In this document: positions 1-7,931 of the stretch, in pieces
Position numbering within the stretch: the stretch's first letter is position 1
Layout of the letters: each line of letters begins with the position of its first letter
Source of the DNA: DATARH01 sp036008175
Lineage (GTDB): Bacteria; Pseudomonadota; Alphaproteobacteria; ATCC43930; CGMCC-115725
Direction: 5' to 3'
DNA: 64,000 nucleotides
NCBI GenBank assembly: GCA_036008175.1
Contig: DASYOB010000084.1
Coordinates: forward strand, 6,944-70,943
The notes under the pieces: generated by a model
What the model was told of the DNA's origin: nothing
What the model saw: the letters and a program-made list of their open reading frames with translations, nothing else
Database searches by the model: none
Program-made: the position numbers and the translations under genes

Positions 1-2
1 AG

Positions 3-1196
3 CTGACCCGCGTCGGACCGGATACCCCGTGCGGGGAATATCTGCGGCGCTTTTGGCAGCCGGTCATTCTCTCCAGCGAATTGGGCGAACTGCCGCGGCG
101 CCTGCGCATCCTCGGCGAGGACCTCGTCGCGTTCCGCGACAAGTCAGGCGCCGTCGGCCTCTTGGAGCTGCATTGCCCGCATCGCGGGACGTCATTGGAA
201 TTCGGCCTGGTCGGCGATAAGGGCATCCGCTGCTGCTATCATGGCTGGCTCTTCGACGTCGACGGCACGATCCTGGAGACCCCCGGCGAGCCCGCCGACA
301 GCACCCTGAAGGAACGGCTCTTCCACGGCGCCTATCCGGCGCAGGAGCACGCCGGACTGGTCTTCGCCTATCTGGGCCCGCCGGACAAGCGACCGGCGTT
401 TCCGGTCCTCGATACCTATGACCTGCCGGGGTACCGGCTCATCGCCCGCGCCCCGACTCTGTGGGAGTGCAACTGGCCGCAGGTCAAAGAAAACAGCATG
501 GACCCGGCCCATCTCGCCTTTCTGCACACGCTGCCGGGCAGCGAGGGGTTTACCAGCGACCTGAAGGAACTCGGCGAGTGGGACTGGATGGAGACCCCGG
601 TCGGCATGGTCTACATCGACACGCGCCGGCAAGGCGACCGGGTGTGGGTACGGGTTGCCGATTTTATCCTGCCGAACATCCACCAGTTTCCGCCGAACGC
701 CGACCCAATGGCGTTGCGTAATTCGATCAATCGGCCGATGGCGACGACCTGGGCGGTGCCGCTCGACGACACGCATACGATGCAGATCGGTTATTACCGT
801 GCCCCGGAAGGCAAGGAGCCGCGCCGTGGCTCCGGCTTCGGCCAGGATGCAAGCCGCCCCTACGAGGAGCGGCAGCGGGTTCCCGGCGATTACGACGCGC
901 AGGTCAGCATCCACGGCGGCGTTGCCCGGCACGGGCTGGAGCATCTCGCTTCCACCGACCGCGGCATCATCATGATGCGCAACACGATCCGGCGCGGCAT
1001 TCGTGCGGTCCGCGAAGGCAAGGGGTTGGATTCGCCGATGCTGCGCAATGGGGCGGCGGTTCCGACCTACAGCCACGACCGGGTGGTCTCGGGCATTGCC
1101 CCGGCGGCGACCCCCGAACAGGATCGGGAGCTGCTGCGCGAGGTCGCACGGAGTGTGGTCACCGAAGCGATGAAGACCGGCCTGGCGAACGCCTGA
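3..1196 (+). CDS. Rieske 2Fe-2S aromatic ring-hydroxylating oxygenase, 5' truncated
   Basis: The reading frame is open from base 3, so the start lies outside the window; about 397 residues are visible and only a few are probably missing. The Rieske cluster ligands are present as CPH and CCYH, 16 residues apart (bases about 174-242). A mononuclear iron site follows in the stretch EN-MDPAHLAFLHT (about base 490), with the Asp and two His expected of the family. The N-terminal run LTRVGPDTPCGEYLRRFWQP resembles phthalate 4,5-dioxygenase-type oxygenase subunits. It would hydroxylate or demethylate an aromatic substrate using electrons from a separate reductase, which is not visible here. The substrate cannot be told from sequence. 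Confidence 0.9.
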   Translation: MTRVGPDTPCGEYLRRFWQPVILSSELGELPRRLRILGEDLVAFRDKSGAVGLLELHCPHRGTSLEFGLVGDKGIRCCYHGWLFDVDGTILETPGEPADSTLKERLFHGAYPAQEHAGLVFAYLGPPDKRPAFPVLDTYDLPGYRLIARAPTLWECNWPQVKENSMDPAHLAFLHTLPGSEGFTSDLKELGEWDWMETPVGMVYIDTRRQGDRVWVRVADFILPNIHQFPPNADPMALRNSINRPMATTWAVPLDDTHTMQIGYYRAPEGKEPRRGSGFGQDASRPYEERQRVPGDYDAQVSIHGGVARHGLEHLASTDRGIIMMRNTIRRGIRAVREGKGLDSPMLRNGAAVPTYSHDRVVSGIAPAATPEQDRELLREVARSVVTEAMKTGLANA

Positions 1197-1259
1197 GGGA
1201 CGCGAGCGCAAGTCCACGAGGCGTGGAGATCGGGGATCGGCGGGGGATTCCAGGACGGT

Positions 1260-1613
1260 TTAACCGCCGGCGATCGCTCGCTGCACAGCCGCGACTAGCT
1301 CGTCCGGGCGCACCGGTTTCCTGAACAGTATATGACGATCTGCGGCGCCGGCCGGCAAACCGATCAGGTAGCCGCTGACGATCAAGGTCTTGGCGCCGAG
1401 CTCTCGCGCGCGGTCGGCGAGATCAATGCCGTTTCCATCGGGAAGCACCCAGTCGGCAATCACGACCGCATAATGCGTCGATTCGAGGCACGCGATCGCC
1501 GCCGCGGCGGTCTCCACCGCATCCACCGCGTACCCTTCTCCGGTCAAGATATACGTTAGCAGCTCGCGGCTTGTGGCCTCGTCCTCAATCAGCAGGATGC
1601 GGTGCTCGGTCAT
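1260..1613 (-). CDS. single-domain response regulator (CheY-like receiver)
   Basis: A 117-residue protein made only of a receiver domain. It has the acidic pair after the first strand (LLIEDE), the phosphoacceptor Asp in VVIADWVLP and the conserved Lys in FRKPV, so it should be phosphorylatable. There is no DNA-binding or enzymatic output domain, and no histidine kinase is adjacent. The frame stays open upstream to base 1796, but the family alignment begins at MTEHRILLIEDE, so the ATG at 1613 is chosen. The gene is transcribed away from the bactofilin gene. Its kinase partner is unknown. Confidence 0.85.
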   Translation of the reverse strand: MTEHRILLIEDEATSRELLTYILTGEGYAVDAVETAAAAIACLESTHYAVVIADWVLPDGNGIDLADRARELGAKTLIVSGYLIGLPAGAADRHILFRKPVRPDELVAAVQRAIAGG

Positions 1614-1945
1614 GGTACGGCGCAATCCCAAAATGGCCGCAGATATCCATACGTACCATTGCTTCGGTGCTACCGCCGCCTTTTTTCGCTCTGCCCGGAT
1701 GCGCGGTTTACGGACAGCTAGGCGCTGCCTGCCTTGCTGTGACATTTTTGGGACGACCGCCGGCCGCAGTTGGCCTTTCCGGCCCTCGCAGCGCATACAG
1801 GCGGCGGGGGTAGGGGAATTTGCGCCTGATCGACATTCTCAAGGGGTTGCGCCGAAGTCTTGGTTCAGGATCCCGACGCGGCGTGCGCATCGATCAATCT
1901 AAAAGGTTCGTTCCTCACCGGAGCAAACAGACGGAGGATGGTAAA
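1614..1945. other. divergent intergenic region, no gene seen
   Basis: About 330 bases between the divergently transcribed receiver and bactofilin genes. It must hold promoters for both. I see no convincing -35/-10 pair, no repeat and no coding frame with family resemblance. A purine-rich Shine-Dalgarno (GGAGG) at 1934-1938 belongs to the bactofilin gene. Confidence 0.4.
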
Positions 1946-2461
1946 ATGGCGGATCAGGCCAACGATCTCGGGCTTCCGACAAAGCCAGCGAGGCCGCCGG
2001 TGCAGCCGCTGGTGCCGCCGCGCGTGACCGATTTCTCCCGCCTGGGCAGCGAGCCGCGCCCGGAACCGGCCTCGTCACCCGGCGCGCCGGCGGATCAGAT
2101 CGAGCGCCGCAAAATGATCGTCGGGCGCGAGATCTCGCTGTCCGGCGACATCAGCTCCTGTGACCGGCTCGTCGTGGAGGGCAGCGTCGAGGCGAATCTG
2201 CACGAGTGCCGCGAGATGGACATCGCCGAGAGCGGCCTGTTCAAGGGTAATGCCTCGATTGACCAAGCCGAGGTATGTGGCCGCTTCGAGGGTGACCTCG
2301 TCGTTCGCAAGCGGCTCCTGATCCGCGCCACCGGTCACGTCTCGGGCTCCATCACCTATGGCGAGCTCGAGATCGAATGCGGCGGCAAAATTTCCGGTGC
2401 GGTACAGGCGCAACAGGAGGACAGCGCGACCTCCTACCTGGGGCGCGTCCGCGCCGGCTGA
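1946..2461 (+). CDS. bactofilin-family polymer-forming cytoskeletal protein
   Basis: 171 residues. A Pro-rich, probably disordered N-terminus of about 50 residues precedes a bactofilin (DUF583) domain from about residue 55, starting IVGREISLSGDIS and continuing with the short-period right-handed beta-helix pattern (LVVEGSVEA, LFKGNAS, VCGRFEGDL, HVSGSITYGELEI). Bactofilins self-assemble without nucleotide into filaments that organise cell shape, stalk or wall synthesis. The ATG at 1946 has a GGAGG eight bases upstream; the longer open frame from 1820 lacks this and is not domain-like. No M23 peptidase, a common bactofilin partner, is adjacent. Confidence 0.9.
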   Translation: MADQANDLGLPTKPARPPVQPLVPPRVTDFSRLGSEPRPEPASSPGAPADQIERRKMIVGREISLSGDISSCDRLVVEGSVEANLHECREMDIAESGLFKGNASIDQAEVCGRFEGDLVVRKRLLIRATGHVSGSITYGELEIECGGKISGAVQAQQEDSATSYLGRVRAG

Positions 2462-2469
2462 TCAGCCGG
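2454..2469. terminator. 16-base perfect palindrome spanning two convergent stop codons
   Basis: CCGGCTGATCAGCCGG is a perfect palindrome that contains the TGA of the bactofilin gene (2459-2461) and the TGA of the convergent methyltransferase gene (2462-2464). The two genes abut without spacer, so this is the only structure that could end both transcripts. There is no U-tract on either side, so intrinsic termination is doubtful. Confidence 0.4.
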
Positions 2470-3223
2470 TCAGCCGGGCGCGGAAACGCAGCCGCACGTA
2501 ATCGGCGATCCAGCGCCCGTCTTCGGCCATCAGCACCGGCCGCAGCAGATCCGCCGTCTCGCCGCGGGCACGGACACGGTCCGCTTCGGGCACCGCGGCG
2601 AGAAACGCCTCGCAGAATGCGTCGAGCCAAGGCTCGATGTCGGTCGCCAGCACGGTCGGGCGCGGGATGATGCCGATCTCGTCGACCGCGAACCCCGCCG
2701 CCTCCAACCGGGCGCGGTGAGCTTCCGCGGTCGGGAAGTAGAACGGGTTGAGCGGCGCCGCGTCGATGCCGCGGCGGGCCAACACCGCGGTCAGCGCGAC
2801 GATGACCGAGGCGATGTTGCCGTGGCTGCCCATCTCGGCGACAAAGCGGCCGCCCGGCTTCAGCGCCCGTTTTACCCCGGCGATCACCGCGTCGGCATCG
2901 CGCATCCAATGCAGCGCAGCATTCGAGAAGACGGCGTCGAACTCGGTGTTGAAGGTGAGGTTTTGCCCATCGGCGAGACGGACATCGAGCCCGCGTGCCC
3001 GGGCGGCGGCGAGCAGATCGGGCGCGGCATCGACCGCGACTACCTTCGCGCCGGCCGCGGCGATTTTCTCGGACAGCGCGCCATCGCCACAGCCGAGATC
3101 GAGAATGCGCTCGCCCGGCCGCGGATCAAGCAACTCCAGCACCGGCGCGCCGAGTACCGGCACGAATCCACCGGCGGTGGCGTACCGCTCCGCCGACCAG
3201 TGTTGCTTCGAGGACTCGGCCAT
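2462..3223 (-). CDS. class I SAM-dependent methyltransferase, trans-aconitate methyltransferase-like
   Basis: 253 residues. Motif I is ILDLGCGDGALSE at about residue 35, followed by VVAVDAAPDLL (acidic loop binding SAM ribose), DAVFSNAALHWM (motif IV) and LKPGGRFVAEMG (post-motif). The NAALHW signature is typical of the Tam/trans-aconitate and malonyl-ACP methyltransferase group. Soluble, no signal peptide. The ATG at 3223 starts MAESSKQHWSAERY; a GTG slightly upstream is possible and the frame runs open to 3649. The true substrate is not predictable. It converges on and abuts the bactofilin gene. Confidence 0.85.
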   Translation of the reverse strand: MAESSKQHWSAERYATAGGFVPVLGAPVLELLDPRPGERILDLGCGDGALSEKIAAAGAKVVAVDAAPDLLAAARARGLDVRLADGQNLTFNTEFDAVFSNAALHWMRDADAVIAGVKRALKPGGRFVAEMGSHGNIASVIVALTAVLARRGIDAAPLNPFYFPTAEAHRARLEAAGFAVDEIGIIPRPTVLATDIEPWLDAFCEAFLAAVPEADRVRARGETADLLRPVLMAEDGRWIADYVRLRFRARLTG

Positions 3224-3243
3224 GCTGCCCACGCCGACGATGC

Positions 3244-4212
3244 CTATGTCTGCTCCAGTGGGGTGATGTTGAGTTCCGCCCGCGCCTGGGCCAACGGCCT
3301 TTCGACCCAGGCCCAGTGATCCCAACCGTCGGACAGATCGATCGGGACCCGAGAGCCCCGCTCCACCGCCACGAAAAACGCATCTGCAAGGCCGGGTTGC
3401 TCCAAAATGCCGAGGCTGACGGGCTGATCGACCGGAGTGACGTTTATTCCGGCGCTGAAGGTCAGGATCACGAAGAGGATCACGAAGATCGGCGTATGCT
3501 TCTTGTAGCCGGCGGTGAACCCGCCGATCTGCACCTCGCCCTCGGGCTTTGTGCTGTAGCCCGACAGCACATGGGTGAAATCGTGGTAGACGCCGGCCTT
3601 CGGAAACCCAAAGGGCGCGCCAGGGAGGGCAAAGCCGTTGTCGGTGCAATGCTTCCAGAACGCATAGCCGAGCGTATCCTGCGGCAGTCGTCCAAGCGCC
3701 TCGTAGCGGGCGGTAACGGCGGGATCCTCGCGCATGCCGCGGAACGCGGCGAAGGATCTCGCCGTCGCGATGAACCCTTCCCGCCGAACGCTGCCGCGCA
3801 CCATGTCGGCGATGTGCGAGCGGCGCAGGAAGTCGAGGCGGAACAGCACCATGTGATGGTGCGCCAATTCGCCCAGCACGCGCAGTCCCGGCTCGTCCAC
3901 CTCGAGCGCGCGGGCATAGGCCGACATCAATTTGGCTTGCGTCTCGGTGGTCGGCCCATCGGCCAGGGACACAACCATCATGCCCTGCCCGAATTGCCGC
4001 GCCAGCGCCGGGTCGTGGAAGGATGCCGCAAGCTCGTCGGGGCTGATCGGCGGCAGCGAATCGATGTCGATATCGGTGTGCAAGAGTTGCCGCTGCGCCG
4101 CCGCAAGCAAATTGCGGCTCGCGGCACCAAGCTCACCCCGCGCTGCGGCCAGCTGACGCATCGCCCGCAGGGCGGCTTCCGCTTCGCTGGGTCCCGGCCG
4201 CAGCAACTGCAT
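3244..4212 (-). CDS. Coq4-like protein with helical N-terminal (TerB-like) region
   Basis: 322 residues. The C-terminal half carries RLPQDTLGYAFWKH (residue 176 on) and HDFTH at 210-214 followed by Glu226, which fits the HDxxHx(11)E metal-binding motif of Coq4, a ubiquinone biosynthesis protein recently linked to C1 ring decarboxylation. Residues 55-135 form an all-helical segment (FHDPALARQFGQGMMVVSLADG) that resembles TerB-like domains by eye. A hydrophobic stretch near residue 240 (IFVILFVILTF) may be membrane-associated. Coq4 is usually about 220-260 residues, so the extra N-terminus is notable. It lies 20 bases upstream of the methyltransferase gene on the same strand and may be cotranscribed. 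Coq4 assignment rests on the motif and is moderate. Confidence 0.65.
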   Translation of the reverse strand: MQLLRPGPSEAEAALRAMRQLAAARGELGAASRNLLAAAQRQLLHTDIDIDSLPPISPDELAASFHDPALARQFGQGMMVVSLADGPTTETQAKLMSAYARALEVDEPGLRVLGELAHHHMVLFRLDFLRRSHIADMVRGSVRREGFIATARSFAAFRGMREDPAVTARYEALGRLPQDTLGYAFWKHCTDNGFALPGAPFGFPKAGVYHDFTHVLSGYSTKPEGEVQIGGFTAGYKKHTPIFVILFVILTFSAGINVTPVDQPVSLGILEQPGLADAFFVAVERGSRVPIDLSDGWDHWAWVERPLAQARAELNITPLEQT

Positions 4213-4266
4213 AGCAATGTACTCCTATGATGCGCTACCGAGCGATCTCGAGCGGTCACGCTGGCT

Positions 4267-5967
4267 TCAGGCTCGGACTTGCTCTTTCGCGCTCTCCGCC
4301 CGGCGGCGCAGCGCGGAGAGCGTGGTCCGCGTCGTAATCATTTCCGGGTCCATACGCAATTCGACGATCGCGCCGCGCTTCGAGGCCACAGCGGCTTCGA
4401 AAGCGGACGCGAATTCCTCGGTGCGGCCGACGCTCGCGCCAAAGACGCCATAGGCGGCGGCGAGCGCGGCGAAATCCGGGTTCTTCAGCGCGGTACCAAC
4501 AATCCGGCCGGGAAAGCGGCGCTCCTGGTGCATGCGGATCGTGCCGTACATCGCGTTGTTGAACAGCAGGATGATCGGCCCGACGCCCTCGCCAAACGCG
4601 GTTGCCATCTCTTGCCCGGTCATCATGAACCCGCCATCGCCGCAAAACCCGACCACGACGCGGGCGGGATGCACCAGCTTTGCCGCGACTGCGGCCGGCA
4701 CGCCATAGCCCATTGCGCCGCTGGTCGGCCCGAGCTGCCGGCCGGGCCGGCGGTATTGCAGGAAGCGGTTGGGCCAGCCGCTGAAATTGCCGGCGTCGGA
4801 CGTGACGATCGCGTCGTCTGGCAGCCGCTCCCGCAGCCAGTTCATAATCCGGCCAAGATCGAGCGCGGGAGAGTCGGCGAGCGCGGTCGGGATCAACCCC
4901 TTTTCGTATTCGGCGCGCGCCTCCTTCCGCCATCCGGCCCAGCGCGGCGCCGAGATCGGCTCCAATGCCGCCGCCGCGGCAGCGAATTCCGGCATGCCCG
5001 ACTGGATCGCCAGGGTGGGCCGGAAGACGCGGCCCAATTCCTCGGCGGCGGCGTGGACATGGATCAGGGTCTTGCCCGGATCGGGCACACTCATAAGCGT
5101 ATAGGACTGCGATGTGATCTCGCCGATGCGGGCGCCGATGGCGAGCACCAGATCGGCCGATTTGAAGCGGTCGACCAGAGTCGGCGCCGCGCCGGTGCCG
5201 AGGTCGCCGACAAACGCCGGCAGCCGGTTGTCGACGATGTCCTGACGGCGGAACGAGCAGCAAACCGGCAGGTCGTTAGCCCGCGCGAAGCGGGCGATAT
5301 CGGCGCAGGCGGCGTCCGTCCAGCCGCTACCGCCGACTAGCACGATCGGCCGCTCGGCGGCGCCGAGCAGCCGGCGCAATTCAGCGAGGTCGGCGGCGCC
5401 AGGATGCGCCCGCACGGCGCGGTAGGGGCCAACTACCGCGGCGGCGGCGGTCTCGCGTAGCATATCTTCCGGCAAGGCGACGACGACCGGGCCGGGCCGC
5501 CCGGAGGTCGCCACCTGAAACGCCTGGTTCATCAGCTCCGGGATCCGCTCCGCCAAGTCGATCTGCGTCACCCATTTGGCGAGCGGCGCGTACATCTTGC
5601 GGAAATCGACCTCCTGGAAGGCCTCGCGGTCGATCTGGTGGCGCGCCACCTGGCCGACCAGCACGACCATCGGCGTCGAGTCCTGAAACGCGGTGTGCAC
5701 ACCGATCGAGGCGTTGCAGGCACCGGGCCCGCGGGTCACCAAGAGCACACCGGGCTTGCCGGTCAGCTTGCCGTAGGCCTCGGCCATGAACGCGGCGCCA
5801 CCTTCCTGGCGGCAGGTGACGAGGCGGATCTCGGGCGCGTCGAAAAGCGCATCGAGGACTTCGAGGTAGCTTTCGCCGGCGACGCTGAACGCCATATCGA
5901 CGCCGTGCGCCTTGAGCGCTGCGACAACAAGCTGTCCGCCGCTCAGGAGAGGTAGGTTTGCCGCCAT
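4267..5967 (-). CDS. thiamine pyrophosphate-dependent enzyme, acetolactate synthase large subunit-like
   Basis: About 566 residues with the three-domain ThDP layout: N-terminal Pyr domain with catalytic Glu in FSVAGESYLEVLD, central FAD/DHAP-type domain (LVGGSGWTDAAC) and C-terminal PP domain with the TPP motif GDGGFMMTGQEM...NN. Members make or break C-C bonds next to a keto group (acetolactate synthase, benzoylformate decarboxylase, others). There is no adjacent regulatory ilvN subunit, so biosynthetic IlvB is unlikely; a catabolic role is more plausible. Start ATG 5967 (MAANLPLLSGGQ) was preferred over ATG 6000 because family N-termini begin near there; neither has a good Shine-Dalgarno. 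Confidence 0.85.
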   Translation of the reverse strand: MAANLPLLSGGQLVVAALKAHGVDMAFSVAGESYLEVLDALFDAPEIRLVTCRQEGGAAFMAEAYGKLTGKPGVLLVTRGPGACNASIGVHTAFQDSTPMVVLVGQVARHQIDREAFQEVDFRKMYAPLAKWVTQIDLAERIPELMNQAFQVATSGRPGPVVVALPEDMLRETAAAAVVGPYRAVRAHPGAADLAELRRLLGAAERPIVLVGGSGWTDAACADIARFARANDLPVCCSFRRQDIVDNRLPAFVGDLGTGAAPTLVDRFKSADLVLAIGARIGEITSQSYTLMSVPDPGKTLIHVHAAAEELGRVFRPTLAIQSGMPEFAAAAAALEPISAPRWAGWRKEARAEYEKGLIPTALADSPALDLGRIMNWLRERLPDDAIVTSDAGNFSGWPNRFLQYRRPGRQLGPTSGAMGYGVPAAVAAKLVHPARVVVGFCGDGGFMMTGQEMATAFGEGVGPIILLFNNAMYGTIRMHQERRFPGRIVGTALKNPDFAALAAAYGVFGASVGRTEEFASAFEAAVASKRGAIVELRMDPEMITTRTTLSALRRRAESAKEQVRA

Positions 5968-6340
5968 TGCCGCACCGCGCAAATTATCTGGACGCGGCAT
6001 TTGAGACGATGCACGGGTGCGGCGGAAGGGGCTTTCGGCGCATTACCGAGCGATCCCGAGGCTGCGCATGCGATCGCCGGCGCCGGTACCTCGCGCCAAA
6101 GCGACCTATCTGATATTTTCGCGCGAAAATGATCGGCCTCGACAGTACCTTTGCGGCATTCACGCGAGACGGTCAACCGTCGTAGTCTCCGACGACGGCG
6201 CCAGTTCCGGGGAGGGAGCGGGCCATCTTGCCGTAAACTCTGGGGGGCGGGAAAGCGTGAGGATATTGATGATCACCAAGGGGCGTCGTCGATCGACGGA
6301 GATGGCGGCGGCAACGGCCGCCGGACCACGGGCCTAGGCG
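5968..6340. other. divergent intergenic region before the mdtABC operon
   Basis: About 370 bases between the TPP enzyme and mdtA, divergently transcribed. It holds the palindrome described separately at 6115-6130 and otherwise no gene with family resemblance. Promoters for both flanking units should lie here, but no consensus pair stands out. Confidence 0.4.
6115..6130. promoter_or_regulatory. 16-base perfect palindrome, candidate operator
   Basis: ATTTTCGCGCGAAAAT, a perfect dyad in the intergenic region between the TPP enzyme gene and the efflux operon, about 210 bases upstream of mdtA. Its length and AT flanks fit a repressor operator. No regulator gene lies beside it, so the binding protein is unknown. 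Confidence 0.4.
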
Positions 6341-7897
6341 ATGGACGACCAGCCCGGCCCGCTGTCCGCGCCGCCGCGCTCCGCCCCGGGGCGCGGTGAT
6401 CGCCGGGACAGTGCGCAACGTCCTGCCCTCAGGGCGGACCGCGCCGATCGCCCCGGCGTCGAGGAACGCGAGCCGGCATATCGCGAGCTGATCGAGGAAG
6501 ACCCGCTGCAGCGTCCCACCCTGCCGGGGGACGTTCCGCCGCCGCGTCGCTCGCGCTTCGGCAGCGCCCTTTGGCTGCTGCTCGTTTTGCTGATCATCGC
6601 CGGGCTGGTGGCGTGGGTGGTCCTGCGCTCGGGCCATCAGGCGGGGCCGGCCGGTCGTTTCCAGTCCTCGGGGCCAACGTCGGTCGGGACGACGAAGGTC
6701 GAAAAGGGCGACATGCCGGTCACGTTGACCGAGCTCGGCACGGTGACGCCGCTGGCGGCGGTGACGGTCAAGACCCAGATCAACGGCCAGCTCACCGAGG
6801 TCGCCTTCCAGGAAGGCCAGATGGTGAAAAAGGGCGATTTCCTCGCCCAGATCGACCCTCGTCCGTATCAGGTTGCGCTCGAACAGGCGGAGGGTCAGCT
6901 CGCCAAGGATCAGGCGGCGTTGAAGAACGCCCAGGTCGATCTCAAGCGCTACCAAACCCTCGTCTCGCAGAAATCGATCGCCACCCAAACCCTGGATACC
7001 CAGGTCGCGACGGTTCAGCAGGACATCGCCACCGTCCAATCCGACCAGGCCCAGGTCGATACGCAGAAGCTGAACTTGATCTATTGCCACATCGTCGCAC
7101 CGGTCACGGGTAGGGTCGGATTGCGCCAGGTCGATCCGGGCAACTACGTCCAGACGAGCGATCCCAGCGGCATTGTCGTCATCACCCAGATCCAGCCGAT
7201 TTCGGTAATCTTCACCCTGCCGGAAGACAACCTGCCGTCGGTCATGAAGCGCCTCAATGCCGGCGTGAAGCTGCCGGTAACCGCCTTCGATCGCAGCGGC
7301 ATCACCAAGCTCGATACCGGGCGGCTGGACACCGTCGACAACCAGATCGACACCACCACAGGCACCGTGAAGCTGCGGGCGATTTTCGACAACCCGGAAG
7401 AGGTCTTGTTCCCGAACCAATTCGTCAACGCCCAGCTGCTGGTCGATACGCTGCACAACGCGGACCTCGTCCCGAATGCGGCGATCCAGCGCGGCGCTCC
7501 CGGCACCTTCGTCTATGTCGTCAAGCCGGACGAGACGGTGGCGGCGCAGCCGGTAACCTTGGGACCTGGCGACAGTCAGCGCACCGCGGTGACCAAGGGA
7601 TTGCAGCCCGGCCAGCTTGTCGTCACCGATGGCGCCGATCGGCTGAAGGACGGCGCCAAGGTGAAGCTCGCGGAAAACACCTCGGGCACCGGTGCCGCGA
7701 CCGGCGCTGCCGCAAACGGCGACGGGAATGCCCAGGGCACCGAGCCGAGCAGTGCCCAGCCGGCAGCCAATCAATCCGCGAAATCGGGGGCTGATCAGCC
7801 CGCGGCGGCGGCACCGGTCCCGGCAGCTCAGCCCGGCGCCACAACGACCCCGGCGGAGCAGCCTCGAGGACAACGCCGCCGGCGGAGTGCCGAGTGA
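6341..7897 (+). CDS. mdtA: RND efflux periplasmic adaptor subunit, MdtA-like
   Basis: 518 residues. A charged cytoplasmic N-terminus of about 70 residues is followed by one membrane anchor (residues 75-95, FGSALWLLLVLLIIAGLVAW). Then come the lipoyl/barrel-sandwich halves (VTVKTQINGQLTEVAFQEGQMV and later CHIVAPVTGRVGLRQVDPGN) flanking an alpha-hairpin (residues 180-240), and beta-barrel and membrane-proximal domains. The tail from about residue 440 is Ala/Gln/Pro rich and probably disordered. The adaptor links the inner membrane pump to the outer membrane channel. It is first in an mdtABC-OMF operon; mdtB starts 34 bases downstream. The N-terminal extension before the anchor is longer than in E. 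coli MdtA. Confidence 0.93.
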   Translation: MDDQPGPLSAPPRSAPGRGDRRDSAQRPALRADRADRPGVEEREPAYRELIEEDPLQRPTLPGDVPPPRRSRFGSALWLLLVLLIIAGLVAWVVLRSGHQAGPAGRFQSSGPTSVGTTKVEKGDMPVTLTELGTVTPLAAVTVKTQINGQLTEVAFQEGQMVKKGDFLAQIDPRPYQVALEQAEGQLAKDQAALKNAQVDLKRYQTLVSQKSIATQTLDTQVATVQQDIATVQSDQAQVDTQKLNLIYCHIVAPVTGRVGLRQVDPGNYVQTSDPSGIVVITQIQPISVIFTLPEDNLPSVMKRLNAGVKLPVTAFDRSGITKLDTGRLDTVDNQIDTTTGTVKLRAIFDNPEEVLFPNQFVNAQLLVDTLHNADLVPNAAIQRGAPGTFVYVVKPDETVAAQPVTLGPGDSQRTAVTKGLQPGQLVVTDGADRLKDGAKVKLAENTSGTGAATGAAANGDGNAQGTEPSSAQPAANQSAKSGADQPAAAAPVPAAQPGATTTPAEQPRGQRRRRSAE

Positions 7898-7931
7898 TCC
7901 TGTTGTCGCGTGCCGCTGATGGGGGGTCGGC

